NCBI GenBank assembly: GCA_947474225.1
Contig: CANJHS010000015.1
Coordinates: forward strand, 1-61,541
Direction of reading: 5' to 3'
Source: Roseiflexaceae bacterium
GTDB taxonomy: Bacteria; Chloroflexota; Chloroflexia; Chloroflexales; Roseiflexaceae
DNA length: 61,541 bases
Shown here piece by piece: positions 1 through 9,725 of the stretch; position 1 is the stretch's first letter, and every line of letters starts with the position of its first letter. The notes beneath the pieces were generated by a model, which saw only the letters and a program-made list of their open reading frames with translations, did no database searches and was not told the origin of the DNA. The position numbers were made by a program, and so were the translations under genes.

Positions 1-51
1 ATTCAGCCAGGAACAGTGCGGAGCATATAACGAGCGAAAGAGGAGCAGATC

Positions 52-1128
52 ATGAAGACTTGGAAAATCGTCGGAATCAATTTTGACCACATGCACATGG
101 GTGATTTGTTGCGCAAAGTGCATGAGCATCCAAATGCCGAAATTAGTGCTATTTGTGATGAAGACCCAGCCCGGATGCAGTCAGCAATTGCGAATTTTGC
201 AATCCCCGCGGACCGTGTGTTTACTGACTATCGCACATGTCTCGAGACGATAAAGCCAGACATCGTCATCCTCTGCGCTGCTACCGCCACCCATGGTGAG
301 TGGGTCGAAAAAGTAGCCCCGTATGGGGTCCATGTGTTGGTCGAAAAGCCCTTTGCGGCGACCCTGGCCGAAGCAGACACCATGATAGCGGCCATGCAAC
401 GCACGGGCAAAACGATGATTGTCAACTGGCCGCTCGCATGGTATCCCCCACATTTGACTGCCAAGCGCCTCATCGATGAAGGGGTCATCGGCAAAGTAAT
501 GGAAGTCCACTACTACGATGGAAATCGTGGCCCCCTCCACCACGTCGCAGACAAACTCGAAGTCTCGGCAGCAGAAGTCGCACGGCGCAAGAACGAAGCC
601 TGGTGGTACAAAAAAGCCGCAGGTGGCGGCTCGATGCTCGATTATATGGGCTATGGCGTGACACTCGGGACCTGGTATCACAATGGCGACAAACCCATCG
701 AAGTCACCGCCGTTGTCGACGAGCCACTCGGCCTAGAAGTCGATGAGCACAGTATTACCGTGGCTCGCTATGCCAAGGGGTTGTCCAAGTACGAGACACG
801 CTGGGGGGCGTTTACCGATCCGTGGACGCATCAACCACAACCCAAATGCGGTTTTGTGATTGTCGGCACCGATGGGACGATTGCCTCGTACGACTACGAA
901 TCGACCATCCGCGTGCAAACACGAGCCGTCCCCGAAGGCTATGTGCTGGCAGTCGATACGATTCATGCGCCGATGCAAGACCCCATTCAGAATCTTATTC
1001 ATCACCTCGAGACCGGTGCGCCTATCCATGGCCCATTGTCCGTGGCGACTTGTCGCATCGGCCAGCAGATTGTCGAGACGGCTGTGCTGAGTGCAAAAAC
1101 AAAACAGACACAAAAGTTAGTCCCTTAA
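52..1128 (+). CDS. Gfo/Idh/MocA family oxidoreductase (first copy)
   Basis: This 358-residue protein is a probable NAD(P)-dependent dehydrogenase of the Gfo/Idh/MocA family, acting on a sugar, inositol or similar polyol; the substrate cannot be read from sequence. The N-terminal Rossmann half is followed by the family signature EKP at residues 98-100 and a C-terminal alpha/beta substrate domain. The usual glycine-rich dinucleotide loop is poor: residues 7-18 read VGINFDHMHMGD, so cofactor binding may be atypical. A GAGGAG ribosome site ends about six bases before the ATG. It is the first complete gene of a same-strand run reaching 5035, followed after 21 bases by a SIS protein. Family confidence is high, function low. 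Confidence 0.85.
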   Translation: MKTWKIVGINFDHMHMGDLLRKVHEHPNAEISAICDEDPARMQSAIANFAIPADRVFTDYRTCLETIKPDIVILCAATATHGEWVEKVAPYGVHVLVEKPFAATLAEADTMIAAMQRTGKTMIVNWPLAWYPPHLTAKRLIDEGVIGKVMEVHYYDGNRGPLHHVADKLEVSAAEVARRKNEAWWYKKAAGGGSMLDYMGYGVTLGTWYHNGDKPIEVTAVVDEPLGLEVDEHSITVARYAKGLSKYETRWGAFTDPWTHQPQPKCGFVIVGTDGTIASYDYESTIRVQTRAVPEGYVLAVDTIHAPMQDPIQNLIHHLETGAPIHGPLSVATCRIGQQIVETAVLSAKTKQTQKLVP

Positions 1129-1149
1129 AAGATACAGAGGAAGAAAACG

Positions 1150-1953
1150 ATGCACAGCCCCGATCCAGCAGAGCGGTTTTTGAGTGCTGCCGAGCAGATA
1201 CTGCGCGACATACGGACGACACAACTCCCCGCAATCCGCAAAGCAGCAGGATTATGTGCGGATGCCATCGCGGCAGGTGGATTGGCGCATATGTTTGGGA
1301 CGGGCCATTCGCGTATTCCCGTCGAAGAAATCTATCCGCGCCATGGGAGCTTCCCTGGCTTCCACCCCATTATCGAATTGTCGTTGACCAATCATACGCA
1401 GGTCGTCGGCAACAATGGCCAGCGGCAGGCGATGTACCTCGAGAAGCTGGAAGGCTTCGGTGAAGTCATTCTCCGCAACTTCACGTTCGGCGTACACGAT
1501 TGCATGCTTGTTTTTTCGAATAGCGGGGTTAATGGTGTGGTGATCGACGTCGCCCTTGGTGCCAAAGCGCGTGGCATGCCGGTGATTGCCGTTGTGTCGA
1601 TGGCGCACTGTATGGGTTCACCCATCAAACATAGTAGCGGCAAGCGCTTGACCGACATTGCCGATGTCACTATCGATAATTGTTCTCCGCTCGGCGACGC
1701 CATGGTCACCGTTGATGGATTGGCAGAACCAGTGGGCCCTGGATCGTCCATCGGGTATGTGACCATCGTGAACATGCTGAAATGTCTGGTTGCCGAGGAT
1801 TTGACTGCCCGTGGCCAACCACCGTTGGTGCTGACCAGTAGTGCCGTTATCGGCAGTGCCGCTTCGGCTGCGCTGTTCGATGCAAGTTATGACGAATTCC
1901 GCGCGCGCATTGCGCCTTTGTACGGCATGCAACCCAAAAAGGAGTCACCATGA
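1150..1953 (+). CDS. SIS-domain phosphosugar-binding protein (UPF0309-like)
   Basis: A 267-residue single SIS (sugar isomerase) domain protein. The phosphosugar-binding glycine/serine loop is seen as FGTGHSRIP around residues 49-57, and a second loop SNSGVNG follows near residue 123. The family includes sugar-phosphate isomerases, MurQ-type etherases and regulators; this one resembles the uncharacterised UPF0309 group. It sits between an oxidoreductase and a MetE-core gene, and its TGA overlaps the next ATG in an ATGA junction, so the two are translationally coupled. I infer a role in handling a phosphorylated sugar made or used by the neighbouring dehydrogenases. The substrate is unknown. 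Confidence 0.8.
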   Translation: MHSPDPAERFLSAAEQILRDIRTTQLPAIRKAAGLCADAIAAGGLAHMFGTGHSRIPVEEIYPRHGSFPGFHPIIELSLTNHTQVVGNNGQRQAMYLEKLEGFGEVILRNFTFGVHDCMLVFSNSGVNGVVIDVALGAKARGMPVIAVVSMAHCMGSPIKHSSGKRLTDIADVTIDNCSPLGDAMVTVDGLAEPVGPGSSIGYVTIVNMLKCLVAEDLTARGQPPLVLTSSAVIGSAASAALFDASYDEFRARIAPLYGMQPKKESP

Positions 1954-2987
1954 AAACGAATCCCCTGCGTACCACCGTCGTCGGCAGTTATCCGTTCCCT
2001 GCTTGGCTCGAGCATGCGGCAGAGCACCTCACGGATTTCGGCCGTGACGACATCGCCGAATTGCAACGCGATGCGGCCATGATTGCCATCCAAGACCAAA
2101 TGACTGCTGGTTTAGATGTCATCACGGATGGCGAACAGACGCGTTTTGATTTTAATTTGTCGTTCTATGGCTATATCGAAGGCATCGCCCGCGAAGATGC
2201 CGGTGCGCGGCGCTATGGACCACCTGCACACGACCAACGTGGGAAGCACCAGATAGTCGGCGAGTTGCGTGCACCGCGAGGGCTCGGCGTGGTCGAGGAA
2301 TACAAGCGCCTGGTCGCCCTTGCTCCTGCCGGCCCGTCGCTCAAGGCAAGCGTACCCGGCCCCTACACCCTCAGCGGGCGGCTTATACCGAATGCAGATT
2401 ACCCAACGCGCTACGCGTTGACTGAGGCGTTACTGCCCATCGTCCGTGCCGAACTCGAAGCTTTGGTTGCTGCTGGCTGCGCAGAGTTGACCGTCGACGA
2501 GCCTTCGATGAGTTGCTATGCCTACAAGGAAGACACCGACCGCTTCGTCGACATCTTCAATCGGACGGTCGCTCCGGTGGTCGGCAAGACGCGTTTGTCG
2601 ACGCATCTGTGCTTTGGTAACTTCAAGGGTCGGGCTGTCGGGCCGCGTCAGTACGCACCGATGTTCCCGGCTTTCTATGCCATGACCGTCGACGAGATGC
2701 ATCTCGAAATGGCAAGCCGCGAATTTGCCGAACTCGAAACAATTACATCCCTTGCTGAGCACTACGATGTTGCAGTCGGTATCGTCGATGTCAAAAGCTA
2801 CTACATCGAAACCGCCGACGATATCGCCCGTCGTGTGCGTGCGTGCCTGCGCTATGCGCCTGCAGATCGCTTGGTATTTGCACCCGACTGCGGTCTTAGT
2901 CAGACAGCACGTTGGGCTGCCAAACAAAAATTGGTCAATATGGTCGCCGGGGTCCGCAACGTCAAACGTGACTTAGGATTGGCATAA
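1950..2987 (+). CDS. MetE C-terminal-domain-like zinc methyltransferase
   Basis: This 345-residue protein matches the catalytic barrel of cobalamin-independent methionine synthase and lacks the N-terminal half of full MetE. The N-terminal TTVVGSYP motif and zinc ligands typical of the family are present: H219 and C221 in THLC, a glutamate near 253, and C314 in APDCG. The metal site therefore looks intact. Such core-MetE proteins may methylate homocysteine from a small donor or act on other thiols. It overlaps the SIS gene by four bases and lies 18 bases before a second oxidoreductase. Its place inside a sugar-type operon makes a housekeeping methionine role doubtful. Confidence 0.8.
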   Translation: MKTNPLRTTVVGSYPFPAWLEHAAEHLTDFGRDDIAELQRDAAMIAIQDQMTAGLDVITDGEQTRFDFNLSFYGYIEGIAREDAGARRYGPPAHDQRGKHQIVGELRAPRGLGVVEEYKRLVALAPAGPSLKASVPGPYTLSGRLIPNADYPTRYALTEALLPIVRAELEALVAAGCAELTVDEPSMSCYAYKEDTDRFVDIFNRTVAPVVGKTRLSTHLCFGNFKGRAVGPRQYAPMFPAFYAMTVDEMHLEMASREFAELETITSLAEHYDVAVGIVDVKSYYIETADDIARRVRACLRYAPADRLVFAPDCGLSQTARWAAKQKLVNMVAGVRNVKRDLGLA

Positions 2988-3005
2988 ATCCAAAAGGAGC
3001 AGCAG

Positions 3006-4196
3006 ATGAACATTACCATGCTCGGCACGGGGTTGATAGGACGCAACTACACAACAGCGTTACACGCAGGTCGGAGTCGCGACCGGGTAACTGCGGTCTA
3101 TGGGCGGAGCAATGAATCGGTGCAATCATTCGCACGCGAATTCGGCATCGACCATGCAACCACCGATATGCACTCGGCAATTAGTGATCCCGCGACCGAG
3201 CTGGTGGTTGTCGGTTTGCCCAATCATCTGCATGAGACTGCGGTAATGGCTGCGGTCAAAGCAGGCAAGGGTGTGCTTTGCACCAAGCCTTTGGGAAGAA
3301 ATGCTGCAGAAGCGTACCGTATGCTACAGGCAGTCGAACAGGCTGGGGTGTTTGCGGGCTACCTCGAAGATCTGGTATATACCCCCAAAACCCTCAAAGC
3401 ACTTCGGTCGGTCGCCGCTGGTGCGCTCGGTACCGTGCTTTGGGCTCGCTCGCGTGAAACGCACCCCGGACCACACAGCGACTGGTTTTTTGACAAACAA
3501 TTGTCGGGTGGAGGGGCTATCATCGACATGGGCAGCCATTGTATCGAAATCGCCCGTAATTTTATCGGCAAACATATCCGCCCTGTTGAAGTGATGTGTT
3601 GGGGCGATACCCAAGTCCACCCCATCGATGCCGAAGATCATGCGGTAGGGATGGTACGCTACGAAAACGGCGCCATGGGACAGTTTGAGTGTAGTTGGTC
3701 GTTCCGTGGTGGCATGGATTTGCGCGATGAAGTCAGTGGTACCGAAGGGACGATTTGGTTGAACCACTGGTTACGGACCGGCTTCGAAATGTTTACGGCA
3801 ACAGGTCAAAACGGCTATGTTGCCGAAAAAGCCGAAGGTGACAAGGGTTGGTTGTTCCCCGTCGGTGATGAAGAAGCATCACTCGGCTACCCCACCATGT
3901 TTGATGATATGTTTGCCGCCTATGATGCCAAAATAGCACCCATGGAGACGTTTTATGATGGCTATGTAGTGAATGCCATAATGGATGCAGCCTATGCCTC
4001 GATGCAAACTAAGCGTTGGGAAGCGGTGCAGCTTACCGATTGGCGTGGCGCTAGTGATGTGCCCCATGTGTCGGTGCGTCGTGACTATGATGCGGATTTT
4101 CATATCATCAAAGAAGAATTGATGGCCGATGGGAGCACCAAAGTCATTCTGCGGCACAAGCTGACGAGGGCGCTGGAACAGCGTGTGCAGCGATGA
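3006..4196 (+). CDS. Gfo/Idh/MocA family oxidoreductase (second copy)
   Basis: A 396-residue oxidoreductase with a clear dinucleotide-binding loop, GTGLIG at residues 7-12. The usual EKP catalytic signature is TKP at 93-95, a tolerated variant. The C-terminal substrate domain contains the [11 protein letters not shown] segment typical of the family. A good ribosome site (AAAGGAGCAGCAG) precedes the ATG at 3006. The stop codon overlaps the start of the metallo-hydrolase gene. It is only distantly related to the oxidoreductase at 52, so the operon probably carries two successive redox steps rather than a recent duplication. The substrate is not known. Confidence 0.87.
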   Translation: MNITMLGTGLIGRNYTTALHAGRSRDRVTAVYGRSNESVQSFAREFGIDHATTDMHSAISDPATELVVVGLPNHLHETAVMAAVKAGKGVLCTKPLGRNAAEAYRMLQAVEQAGVFAGYLEDLVYTPKTLKALRSVAAGALGTVLWARSRETHPGPHSDWFFDKQLSGGGAIIDMGSHCIEIARNFIGKHIRPVEVMCWGDTQVHPIDAEDHAVGMVRYENGAMGQFECSWSFRGGMDLRDEVSGTEGTIWLNHWLRTGFEMFTATGQNGYVAEKAEGDKGWLFPVGDEEASLGYPTMFDDMFAAYDAKIAPMETFYDGYVVNAIMDAAYASMQTKRWEAVQLTDWRGASDVPHVSVRRDYDADFHIIKEELMADGSTKVILRHKLTRALEQRVQR

Positions 4197-5035
4197 TTCT
4201 GCCATTTCAATCCGATGAGCAATTTTTGTCAGATGTGACAGCAACAGTGGCGCGACGGCAAGGTGTGTCGTTGTGGTGGGTGGGGCAGAGTGGATTTTTG
4301 GTGCATTATGACGGAGTCTGTATCGCCATTGACCCATATTTGTCGGATTCGTTATCCCAAAAATATGCAGGCACGAACAAGCCACATGTACGCATGTCGG
4401 CTCGAGTGGTTGACCCCGCATTGTTATCGATGGTGGGTGTGGTGACCTCGAGTCACAATCATACCGACCATCTCGATGCCGAGACGATTGGTCCGATGCA
4501 CCACATCAATCCGGCGCTGTCGGTGCTGTGTAGTGCCGCCAATGTCGATTTTGCTCAGCAACGCCTTGGCATTGTGCCGACGGGATTAGGAATTGGCATA
4601 CCGTATACGTATGGTCCATTTGTGATTCACGCGGTGCCGGCGGCGCATAATCACCGCGAGCAAGACAATGCCGGACACGAGCGATATATTGGGGTTATTG
4701 TAGAGGTTTGTGGTGTGACCATCTATCATAGTGGCGATACCGTGCGCTACGAAGGTATGGTCGAAATACTCCGCAAATGGAAGATTGACGTTGCGTTGTT
4801 ACCGATAAATGGGAATGACCCTGCCCGTGGGGTGGCTGGGAACCTCGATGGTCGAGAGGCGGCAACCTTGGCGAAGCAGGTAGGCATGGGAATGGTCGTG
4901 CCGTGTCACTATGACATGTTTGCCTTCAACACGGTTTCAACAGCGTATTTTGTGCAGTCTGCCGGTGAAATCGGTCAGCCCTATCGAGTATTGCAGTTGG
5001 GGGAGCGCCTTGATTTGCCGGGCAACTCAGTTTGA
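4193..5035 (+). CDS. UlaG-like MBL-fold metallo-hydrolase
   Basis: A 280-residue metallo-beta-lactamase-fold protein of the UlaG (L-ascorbate-6-phosphate lactonase) type. The metal motif HNHTDH is at residues 88-93, with a later histidine in AAHNH, an aspartate in YHSGDT and a histidine in PCHYD. UlaG-type enzymes open lactones or cleave sugar-derived esters in the cytoplasm, which fits an oxidoreductase operon where a dehydrogenase makes a lactone. It overlaps the previous gene by four bases and is the last gene of the run. A heavily mutated second copy lies at about 6880-7741. Function by family is fairly secure; the exact substrate is unknown. Confidence 0.85.
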   Translation: MILPFQSDEQFLSDVTATVARRQGVSLWWVGQSGFLVHYDGVCIAIDPYLSDSLSQKYAGTNKPHVRMSARVVDPALLSMVGVVTSSHNHTDHLDAETIGPMHHINPALSVLCSAANVDFAQQRLGIVPTGLGIGIPYTYGPFVIHAVPAAHNHREQDNAGHERYIGVIVEVCGVTIYHSGDTVRYEGMVEILRKWKIDVALLPINGNDPARGVAGNLDGREAATLAKQVGMGMVVPCHYDMFAFNTVSTAYFVQSAGEIGQPYRVLQLGERLDLPGNSV

Positions 5036-5091
5036 CCATGGTATATTGAGGAAGCGTATGCAAGTTTTGTGATTTTGAAAGTGATCTTACA

Positions 5092-6713
5092 ATGGTGCGA
5101 GTGACTTCCCTGATTACATGGTTACGACAAATCATTTTCTCTTCATGGCAGTTTTGGGTGGCGCTGGTTTGGAGTCTATGCTTAGTTTGGCTGGTATTTC
5201 GTTGGTTTGAGCCGATGTATGGCACCAATGATGATGTGGGCATGGCAATGCGGGTACACGGCTTCGGTCAATATGCGCATGCAAGTCCTTTTGTTGTCTA
5301 CTCCAATGTTATCTGGGGTTGGATGCTGTTTCACTTGCCAACGCTGAACCATTTATATGCGTATGCTTGGGTTACCGTGCTAATATGCTGGCATATACCT
5401 GGGGATTAACATATTTTGGTCTGCGTAGTGCCGCGCCGGTGTGGTTGGTATTGCCACTCGTAGCTGCAATGGTTGTTGAACCGTTGTTATTCCCGCAATT
5501 TACCAAGCATGCGATTTTATTGTCGTTGGTCATGGCACTCGCCATCCGGCAGTACATGGTACGCCCAGCGCCGTGGTTGTTGGTGGTGGTGGTAGGCTTT
5601 GGTGTAGCCGGGATGTTAGTACGGACATATGGTTGGTTGGCCGTTGTGATGTGTATGGTGCCATTGTTTTCATGGCGCAAATTTTGGGCGGATAGGCGCT
5701 TGCGGTGGGTAGGCACTGGTCTTTTCGGATTTCTGATTATCTCCGTGCTGATCAACTGGGGTGCCTATCAGTCGACTGCAGAGTTACGGCAATTTGAGTC
5801 GTTATATCGTCTGTATCAACCTATTTTCAACAACAATGCGACGTTATTTTTTGAACAAAACCCACAGTTGTTGACCACACATGGATGGCATGAAAACGAC
5901 ATTCATTTGATACGAAGTCGATTTTTGATCCCAGGCCCATTCATGGATGTTGATGCATTGCGTGCCATAATGGATAATTTGCAACGGCTAAATAGTGAAA
6001 TCGCCCGAAAAATAACGTTTGCGAATTTGAAAGTAGTCGCAGCTGTTGCTCCATGGTTGTTGTATGTGGGTTTAGTGTTGGTGCTTGTAAGTAAGCAATT
6101 ACGATTATGGGGGGTATTTGCAGCTTTTATCGTTGGCGTGATTGGCTTGGGTATACTCGGACGAGTGACTCCTGGTAGAGTGACGTACCCATTATTGGTT
6201 GTTTGTATTGTGTTTGCATTAGTCTCACTTCCGGCTTCTACATGGATCAAAAATCGATGGTTAGCATGGGTGGTGGTAGTGTGTACCGCATTCGGATTAT
6301 GGATTGAAATACCCGAATTATCGCGGCGTTCTCAAAAATTCACAGCTCACGGTTCGGCATTGTGGTATGACATGCATGAAATTCCAAATCGACCATTGGT
6401 CGTTTGGGGCGGATGCGAGTATGAAATGATGTATCCAGTTCGTCGGTTACGCGACGATGTGTTGCATGTACCCATCTACGCGCTGGCTTTGTCCGCAATT
6501 CAACCAACTTCGGTAGCCTACGTAGCAGTGCAGCAAGGATTTGACATAGACACAGTATTGCGTTCAACTGCCGGATTGGAGCTGATTACGCAACCGTACA
6601 TGCTCCCATGGCTGGAGCTGTACTGCCGTGATCATCACGCGGCCAACCTGGAGGCCAATCCGAGTTGGCGGGGGGCAACTATTGTGATATATCAGGTGAA
6701 ATGTGTGCCGTAA
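5092..6713 (+). pseudogene. Frameshifted polytopic membrane protein (GT-C-like)
   Basis: Two same-strand open frames read as one protein if a frame change occurs near 5375-5390. The first half (5092-5409) has an N-terminal membrane segment and a conserved-looking GTNDDVGMAM stretch. The second (useful sequence from about 5385 to 6713) continues with many hydrophobic helices and ends in a soluble tail. The downstream frame is one base earlier than the upstream frame, so a single base lost would explain it. I see no slippery heptamer at the junction, which argues against programmed frameshifting. The joined product would be about 540 residues and has the look of a GT-C type sugar transferase. 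A sequencing error is the alternative to real decay. Confidence 0.6.
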
Positions 6714-6879
6714 TGGGTGTATGTTGTGATTGTGTAAAAAATTGTTATGCACTGATTAGCAATCAGATGATCTGTTCTATACCTGCTTACAATTGCCGGA
6801 TTTTTGTGTCATGGCTCTGATATAGCGACATCACAAGGAAAGAAGTGATACACACAGTGCAGACACGAGTATGGTGGGA
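6714..6879. other. Intergenic, one small hairpin
   Basis: No gene seen. A perfect six-base inverted repeat, CTGATT/AATCAG with loop AGC, lies at 6752-6766, but no T-run follows, so a terminator call is not justified. Confidence 0.4.
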
Positions 6880-7741
6880 GGTATTGGGGTGTGTTGTTTG
6901 GTGACGTAGAGTATGTTTGTATTCCAGGGGTAGTGTGGGTTTTTGATGCAGTACGACGGGGTATTCAGTCCATCGACCCCTATTTGTCTGGTTCCTTTAA
7001 CTACAAATTTACCGGCACGACCAAGCCTCATGTGCACTTGACGGCGGAGGCGTTGATCTAGCGATGCTGGGGGTGGACGGATTCGTGACAGAGAGCCACA
7101 ATCACACCGACAATCTCGACGCAGTAACCGCTCATTCCATCACTCAGGCGAATCCCGCAGTCAAGCCTGGGTTTAGTACCGAAAATATACCGTTGCGGCA
7201 GAGCGGATAAATGTACCTGAGACAACACTTTTCGCGATGACCGATGACAGCCTGCTGTGCAATAGACCGTTTGTTTTGCATGATGTGCCAGCAGAGCATA
7301 CTTATCTGACTTGGGACGAAGCTTAATTTGGCTGCAATTGGGCTGGTGATTGAGGTAATCGGTCGAGTAATCTACCATGTGGCTATACGCGTATGTGCCC
7401 GGTATGAATAGTACCTGCGACGATGACGTATCGGTGTGGCGCTGATTCCCATTAATAGTAATGCTCCGTTACGCGGCGTGGTCGTGAATGTACATCGTGC
7501 AGCAGCAGCAGCTTTTGCCGAGGGAGCGACGCGCGCGTCGTCATACCACGCCATTGTGAAATGTATTCCTATATCCAGCATCCAACCTTGATTTTGTGCG
7601 TTGAGCTGGCCGGATGAGTCATGTCCGTGCGTTAGGGGATTGCTTTTCCTACTCTTGGCGCATGATGGGATCACATATCATTTCCAAAGTACAAGCGGCG
7701 TAGGTATTGTGTACCTCTGCGATGATGGCGAGTGGCTTGTT
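6880..7741 (+). pseudogene. Decayed second copy of the UlaG-like MBL hydrolase
   Basis: Read in shifting frames, this stretch matches the gene at 4193-5035 in order. It has an AGTGTGGGTTTTT core (GQSGFLV), ATCGACCCCTATTTGTC (IDPYLS), CGACCAAGCCTCATGTGCAC (TNKPHVR), then GAGAGCCACAATCACACCGAC, which still encodes SHNHTD of the metal site. Further on, GATTCCCATTAATAGTAATG matches the LPINGND region and a shared VIEV-IYH segment is visible. In-frame stops (for example TAG at about 7059 and TAA near 7324) and several indels rule out an intact product. It lies downstream of the frameshifted membrane gene, so the whole 5.1-7.9 kb region appears to be decaying. Boundaries are approximate. Confidence 0.8.
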
Positions 7742-7983
7742 CACAGCTTGTTTCTTGGGATGCAGACCCGACAGGAATGACAGCACAATGCATGGAGGAC
7801 TACGAGCTTTCATTCTAGTCACTCTTTACCGTAACAAATACTCCATTCGCACCACGTGTTATGATTCGTAGTGAAAAGATCAACTCATCGCACTCCCTAG
7901 TTTGTGCATGTTCGCTTTGATTGGGCTGAGACAACATTCATCGTGCGTGCTGTGTAGGCGACGATGATAGAGAGCAGACACTG
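7742..7983. other. Intergenic, nothing recognisable
   Basis: About 240 bases between the decayed hydrolase and the first small transporter. No convincing frame, hairpin or promoter was seen; it may be further relic sequence. Confidence 0.4.
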
Positions 7984-8340
7984 ATGCAAACGCTACTCCC
8001 TGGGAGGGCTGTTCGACTCGCAGGGTTAACCCTGATTAACACGGTCATTCAGATTATTACAATGAGCCTCATTAAGAACTCCACCGCTATCGAACCAACG
8101 CAATATGTAGCGCTGATGGCATTTTATGGGGCAATTTTAGTCTTTAACTTGGGGAGATTTGTGGTGTGGGGACGGATCCATCGAGAGTTCCCGTTGGGCA
8201 TTGCCTACGCATCTTCGGCGATTATCTTTCCGTGTATTGTGCTCCTTTCGATATATTATGGCGAACCATTTGCGTGGCATCAGCTCCTCGGGGTCGGTTT
8301 GGTGATGACTGGAGTCGTTGCGTTGATGCGCGACGTCTAG
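7984..8340 (+). CDS. Small multidrug-resistance-type membrane protein, subunit 1
   Basis: A 118-residue, almost wholly hydrophobic protein with four predicted helices (roughly 10-30, 42-62, 70-90, 95-115). That is the layout of EmrE/ArnE-type SMR proteins in the drug/metabolite transporter superfamily. It is followed after only 12 bases by a second protein of the same size and topology, so a heterodimeric transporter is likely. The ribosome site before the ATG is weak, but later starts would remove the first helix. Possible substrates are small cations, lipid-linked sugars or amino acids; none can be chosen from sequence. It converges on the lysine operon. Confidence 0.7.
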   Translation: MQTLLPGRAVRLAGLTLINTVIQIITMSLIKNSTAIEPTQYVALMAFYGAILVFNLGRFVVWGRIHREFPLGIAYASSAIIFPCIVLLSIYYGEPFAWHQLLGVGLVMTGVVALMRDV

Positions 8341-8352
8341 ACGGAGGGCGTG

Positions 8353-8661
8353 ATGCTGTCTTGGATTCTCTTACTCATGAGTGTGTTGGGTGTGGTGCTC
8401 GGCCAATTTTATTACAAGCGGTATGGACTGACGAAAAACCGCCTATGGTTGATTATCGGTCTCGGGTTATTTTGCTTGGCGGTGCCATGTAACATGATTG
8501 CTGCGCGCGACTTGGGGATTGGCAAAGTCTATGTTGGCCAATCGCTGTCGTATATTTTGGCACCGGTGCTGGGGATGATGTTTTATGACGAGCCAGTCGC
8601 GCGCGCGCATTGGAAGTTTTTTGCCCTGATTATGGTGGGAATTATCGTCTACACTTTGTAG
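8353..8661 (+). CDS. Small multidrug-resistance-type membrane protein, subunit 2
   Basis: A four-helix SMR/EamA-half protein of 102 residues, partner of the preceding gene. I place the start at the ATG at 8353, because GGAGG at 8343-8347 is five bases upstream of it; the in-frame GTG at 8350 would be too close. It has the conserved small-residue pattern of DMT proteins (VYVGQSLSYILAPVLG near the third helix). Its last 13 bases overlap the end of lysK on the other strand, so the two transcription units meet tail to tail with no room for a separate terminator. Confidence 0.7.
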   Translation: MLSWILLLMSVLGVVLGQFYYKRYGLTKNRLWLIIGLGLFCLAVPCNMIAARDLGIGKVYVGQSLSYILAPVLGMMFYDEPVARAHWKFFALIMVGIIVYTL

Positions 8662-9725
8662 CTGCCTAATCGCATTGCCAACCGGGGCAACGCATCTGTC
8701 AAAACATTGATTGCTTGCGTGTATTCGGCGACCATGATGTGCTCGTTGGGGGTGTGGTCGAGGCTCGAATCCCCAGGGCCATATGCGATGATGGGGCATT
8801 GCCAGCGCGGCCCGACGACGTTCATATCGGCGGTTCCCGTTTTGAGGATCATCGCAGGGGTCATTCCGTGGGCACGGATGGCACTCCCAAATGCAGTCGC
8901 AGCACTATCGGTCCGGGGCGATTGCCAGGCGGCCGAGACGTCACGAAACAACAATGCCGTCGCATCGTCCCCAAACCCGCCGATATCGGCGATGAGTTGC
9001 CACGGGGGGCGAGCCGCCGGCAGTCGAATGCCAATAGTGGCCGTTGCCCAGTCGCTCAATCCATCACTCCCCGAGGCAATCTGGCGCAAAGACGGTAAGT
9101 ATTGATCAAAAAGACGGCTCTTGTCAGCGTTGTAGGTTGCACAGTATTCTTGGATGCGTTGCCATACCGCCATACAGTGTTCTGGTGCTGATGATGTAGC
9201 CCCTGCACTGTGTGCGCTCGATTGGAGGGTACGCACATCCACCAACACGCGGCCCTTGTAGCCCAATGTGACGCGGTCTACTCCACTCGGTTCGCCGATG
9301 ATACATGCATCTGGTGTGTACCGTCGTGCTGCATAGTGAGCGCCGCGTGAGGTGGCATACTCTTCTTCGACTGCGCCGATGAGGGTCAGCCGGAAGCCCA
9401 AACTCCCCTGCAAGGCAAGGCGTCCAGCAGCAGCAATAAACGCACAGAATGGCCCCTTGGCATCGACAGCCCCGCGACCGTACAGGATATCATCGACGAT
9501 GCGTACGGGTATGGTGCCCGGTGCTGTATCGATGTGCCCCAGCAACACGATATGCGGTCCTTGTTGCCCAATCGTTCCAATCACATTGCCAACAGAATCA
9601 ATATGGCTCGTGATGCCGCGGGCTGTCATTGCCGACGACAGCATGGCGGCCACTTCCCCTTCGTTCGTCGAGAAGCTGGGGATTGCGACAGTGTCATAGA
9701 GTAATTGGACGTCGGGCGTGATCAT
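8649..9725 (-). CDS. lysK: [LysW]-lysine hydrolase
   Basis: A 358-residue M20-family metallopeptidase-like hydrolase that would release lysine from the carrier protein LysW in the last pathway step. Metal and catalytic residues are visible: H64 and D66 in LGHIDT, D88 in GAVDAKG, and the glutamates 120-122 in VEEEY. Family members act in arginine (ArgE), succinyl-diaminopimelate (DapE) or LysW-lysine deacylation. The choice of LysK rests on the neighbouring lysW, lysX, lysY, lysZ and lysJ. It overlaps lysJ by four bases (ATGA) and is the last gene of the operon. A related ornithine role through the same carrier is possible. Confidence 0.88.
   Translation of the reverse strand: MITPDVQLLYDTVAIPSFSTNEGEVAAMLSSAMTARGITSHIDSVGNVIGTIGQQGPHIVLLGHIDTAPGTIPVRIVDDILYGRGAVDAKGPFCAFIAAAGRLALQGSLGFRLTLIGAVEEEYATSRGAHYAARRYTPDACIIGEPSGVDRVTLGYKGRVLVDVRTLQSSAHSAGATSSAPEHCMAVWQRIQEYCATYNADKSRLFDQYLPSLRQIASGSDGLSDWATATIGIRLPAARPPWQLIADIGGFGDDATALLFRDVSAAWQSPRTDSAATAFGSAIRAHGMTPAMILKTGTADMNVVGPRWQCPIIAYGPGDSSLDHTPNEHIMVAEYTQAINVLTDALPRLAMRLGSYKV

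Noticed and set aside
822..1463. 213-codon plus-strand frame across the first oxidoreductase and the SIS gene
   Set aside because: It overlaps two well-supported genes in another frame and has a low-complexity, unfamily-like product.
5370..5400. Programmed -1 frameshift in the membrane gene
   Set aside because: No X-XXY-YYZ heptamer or downstream stem-loop at the junction; a simple base loss is more likely.
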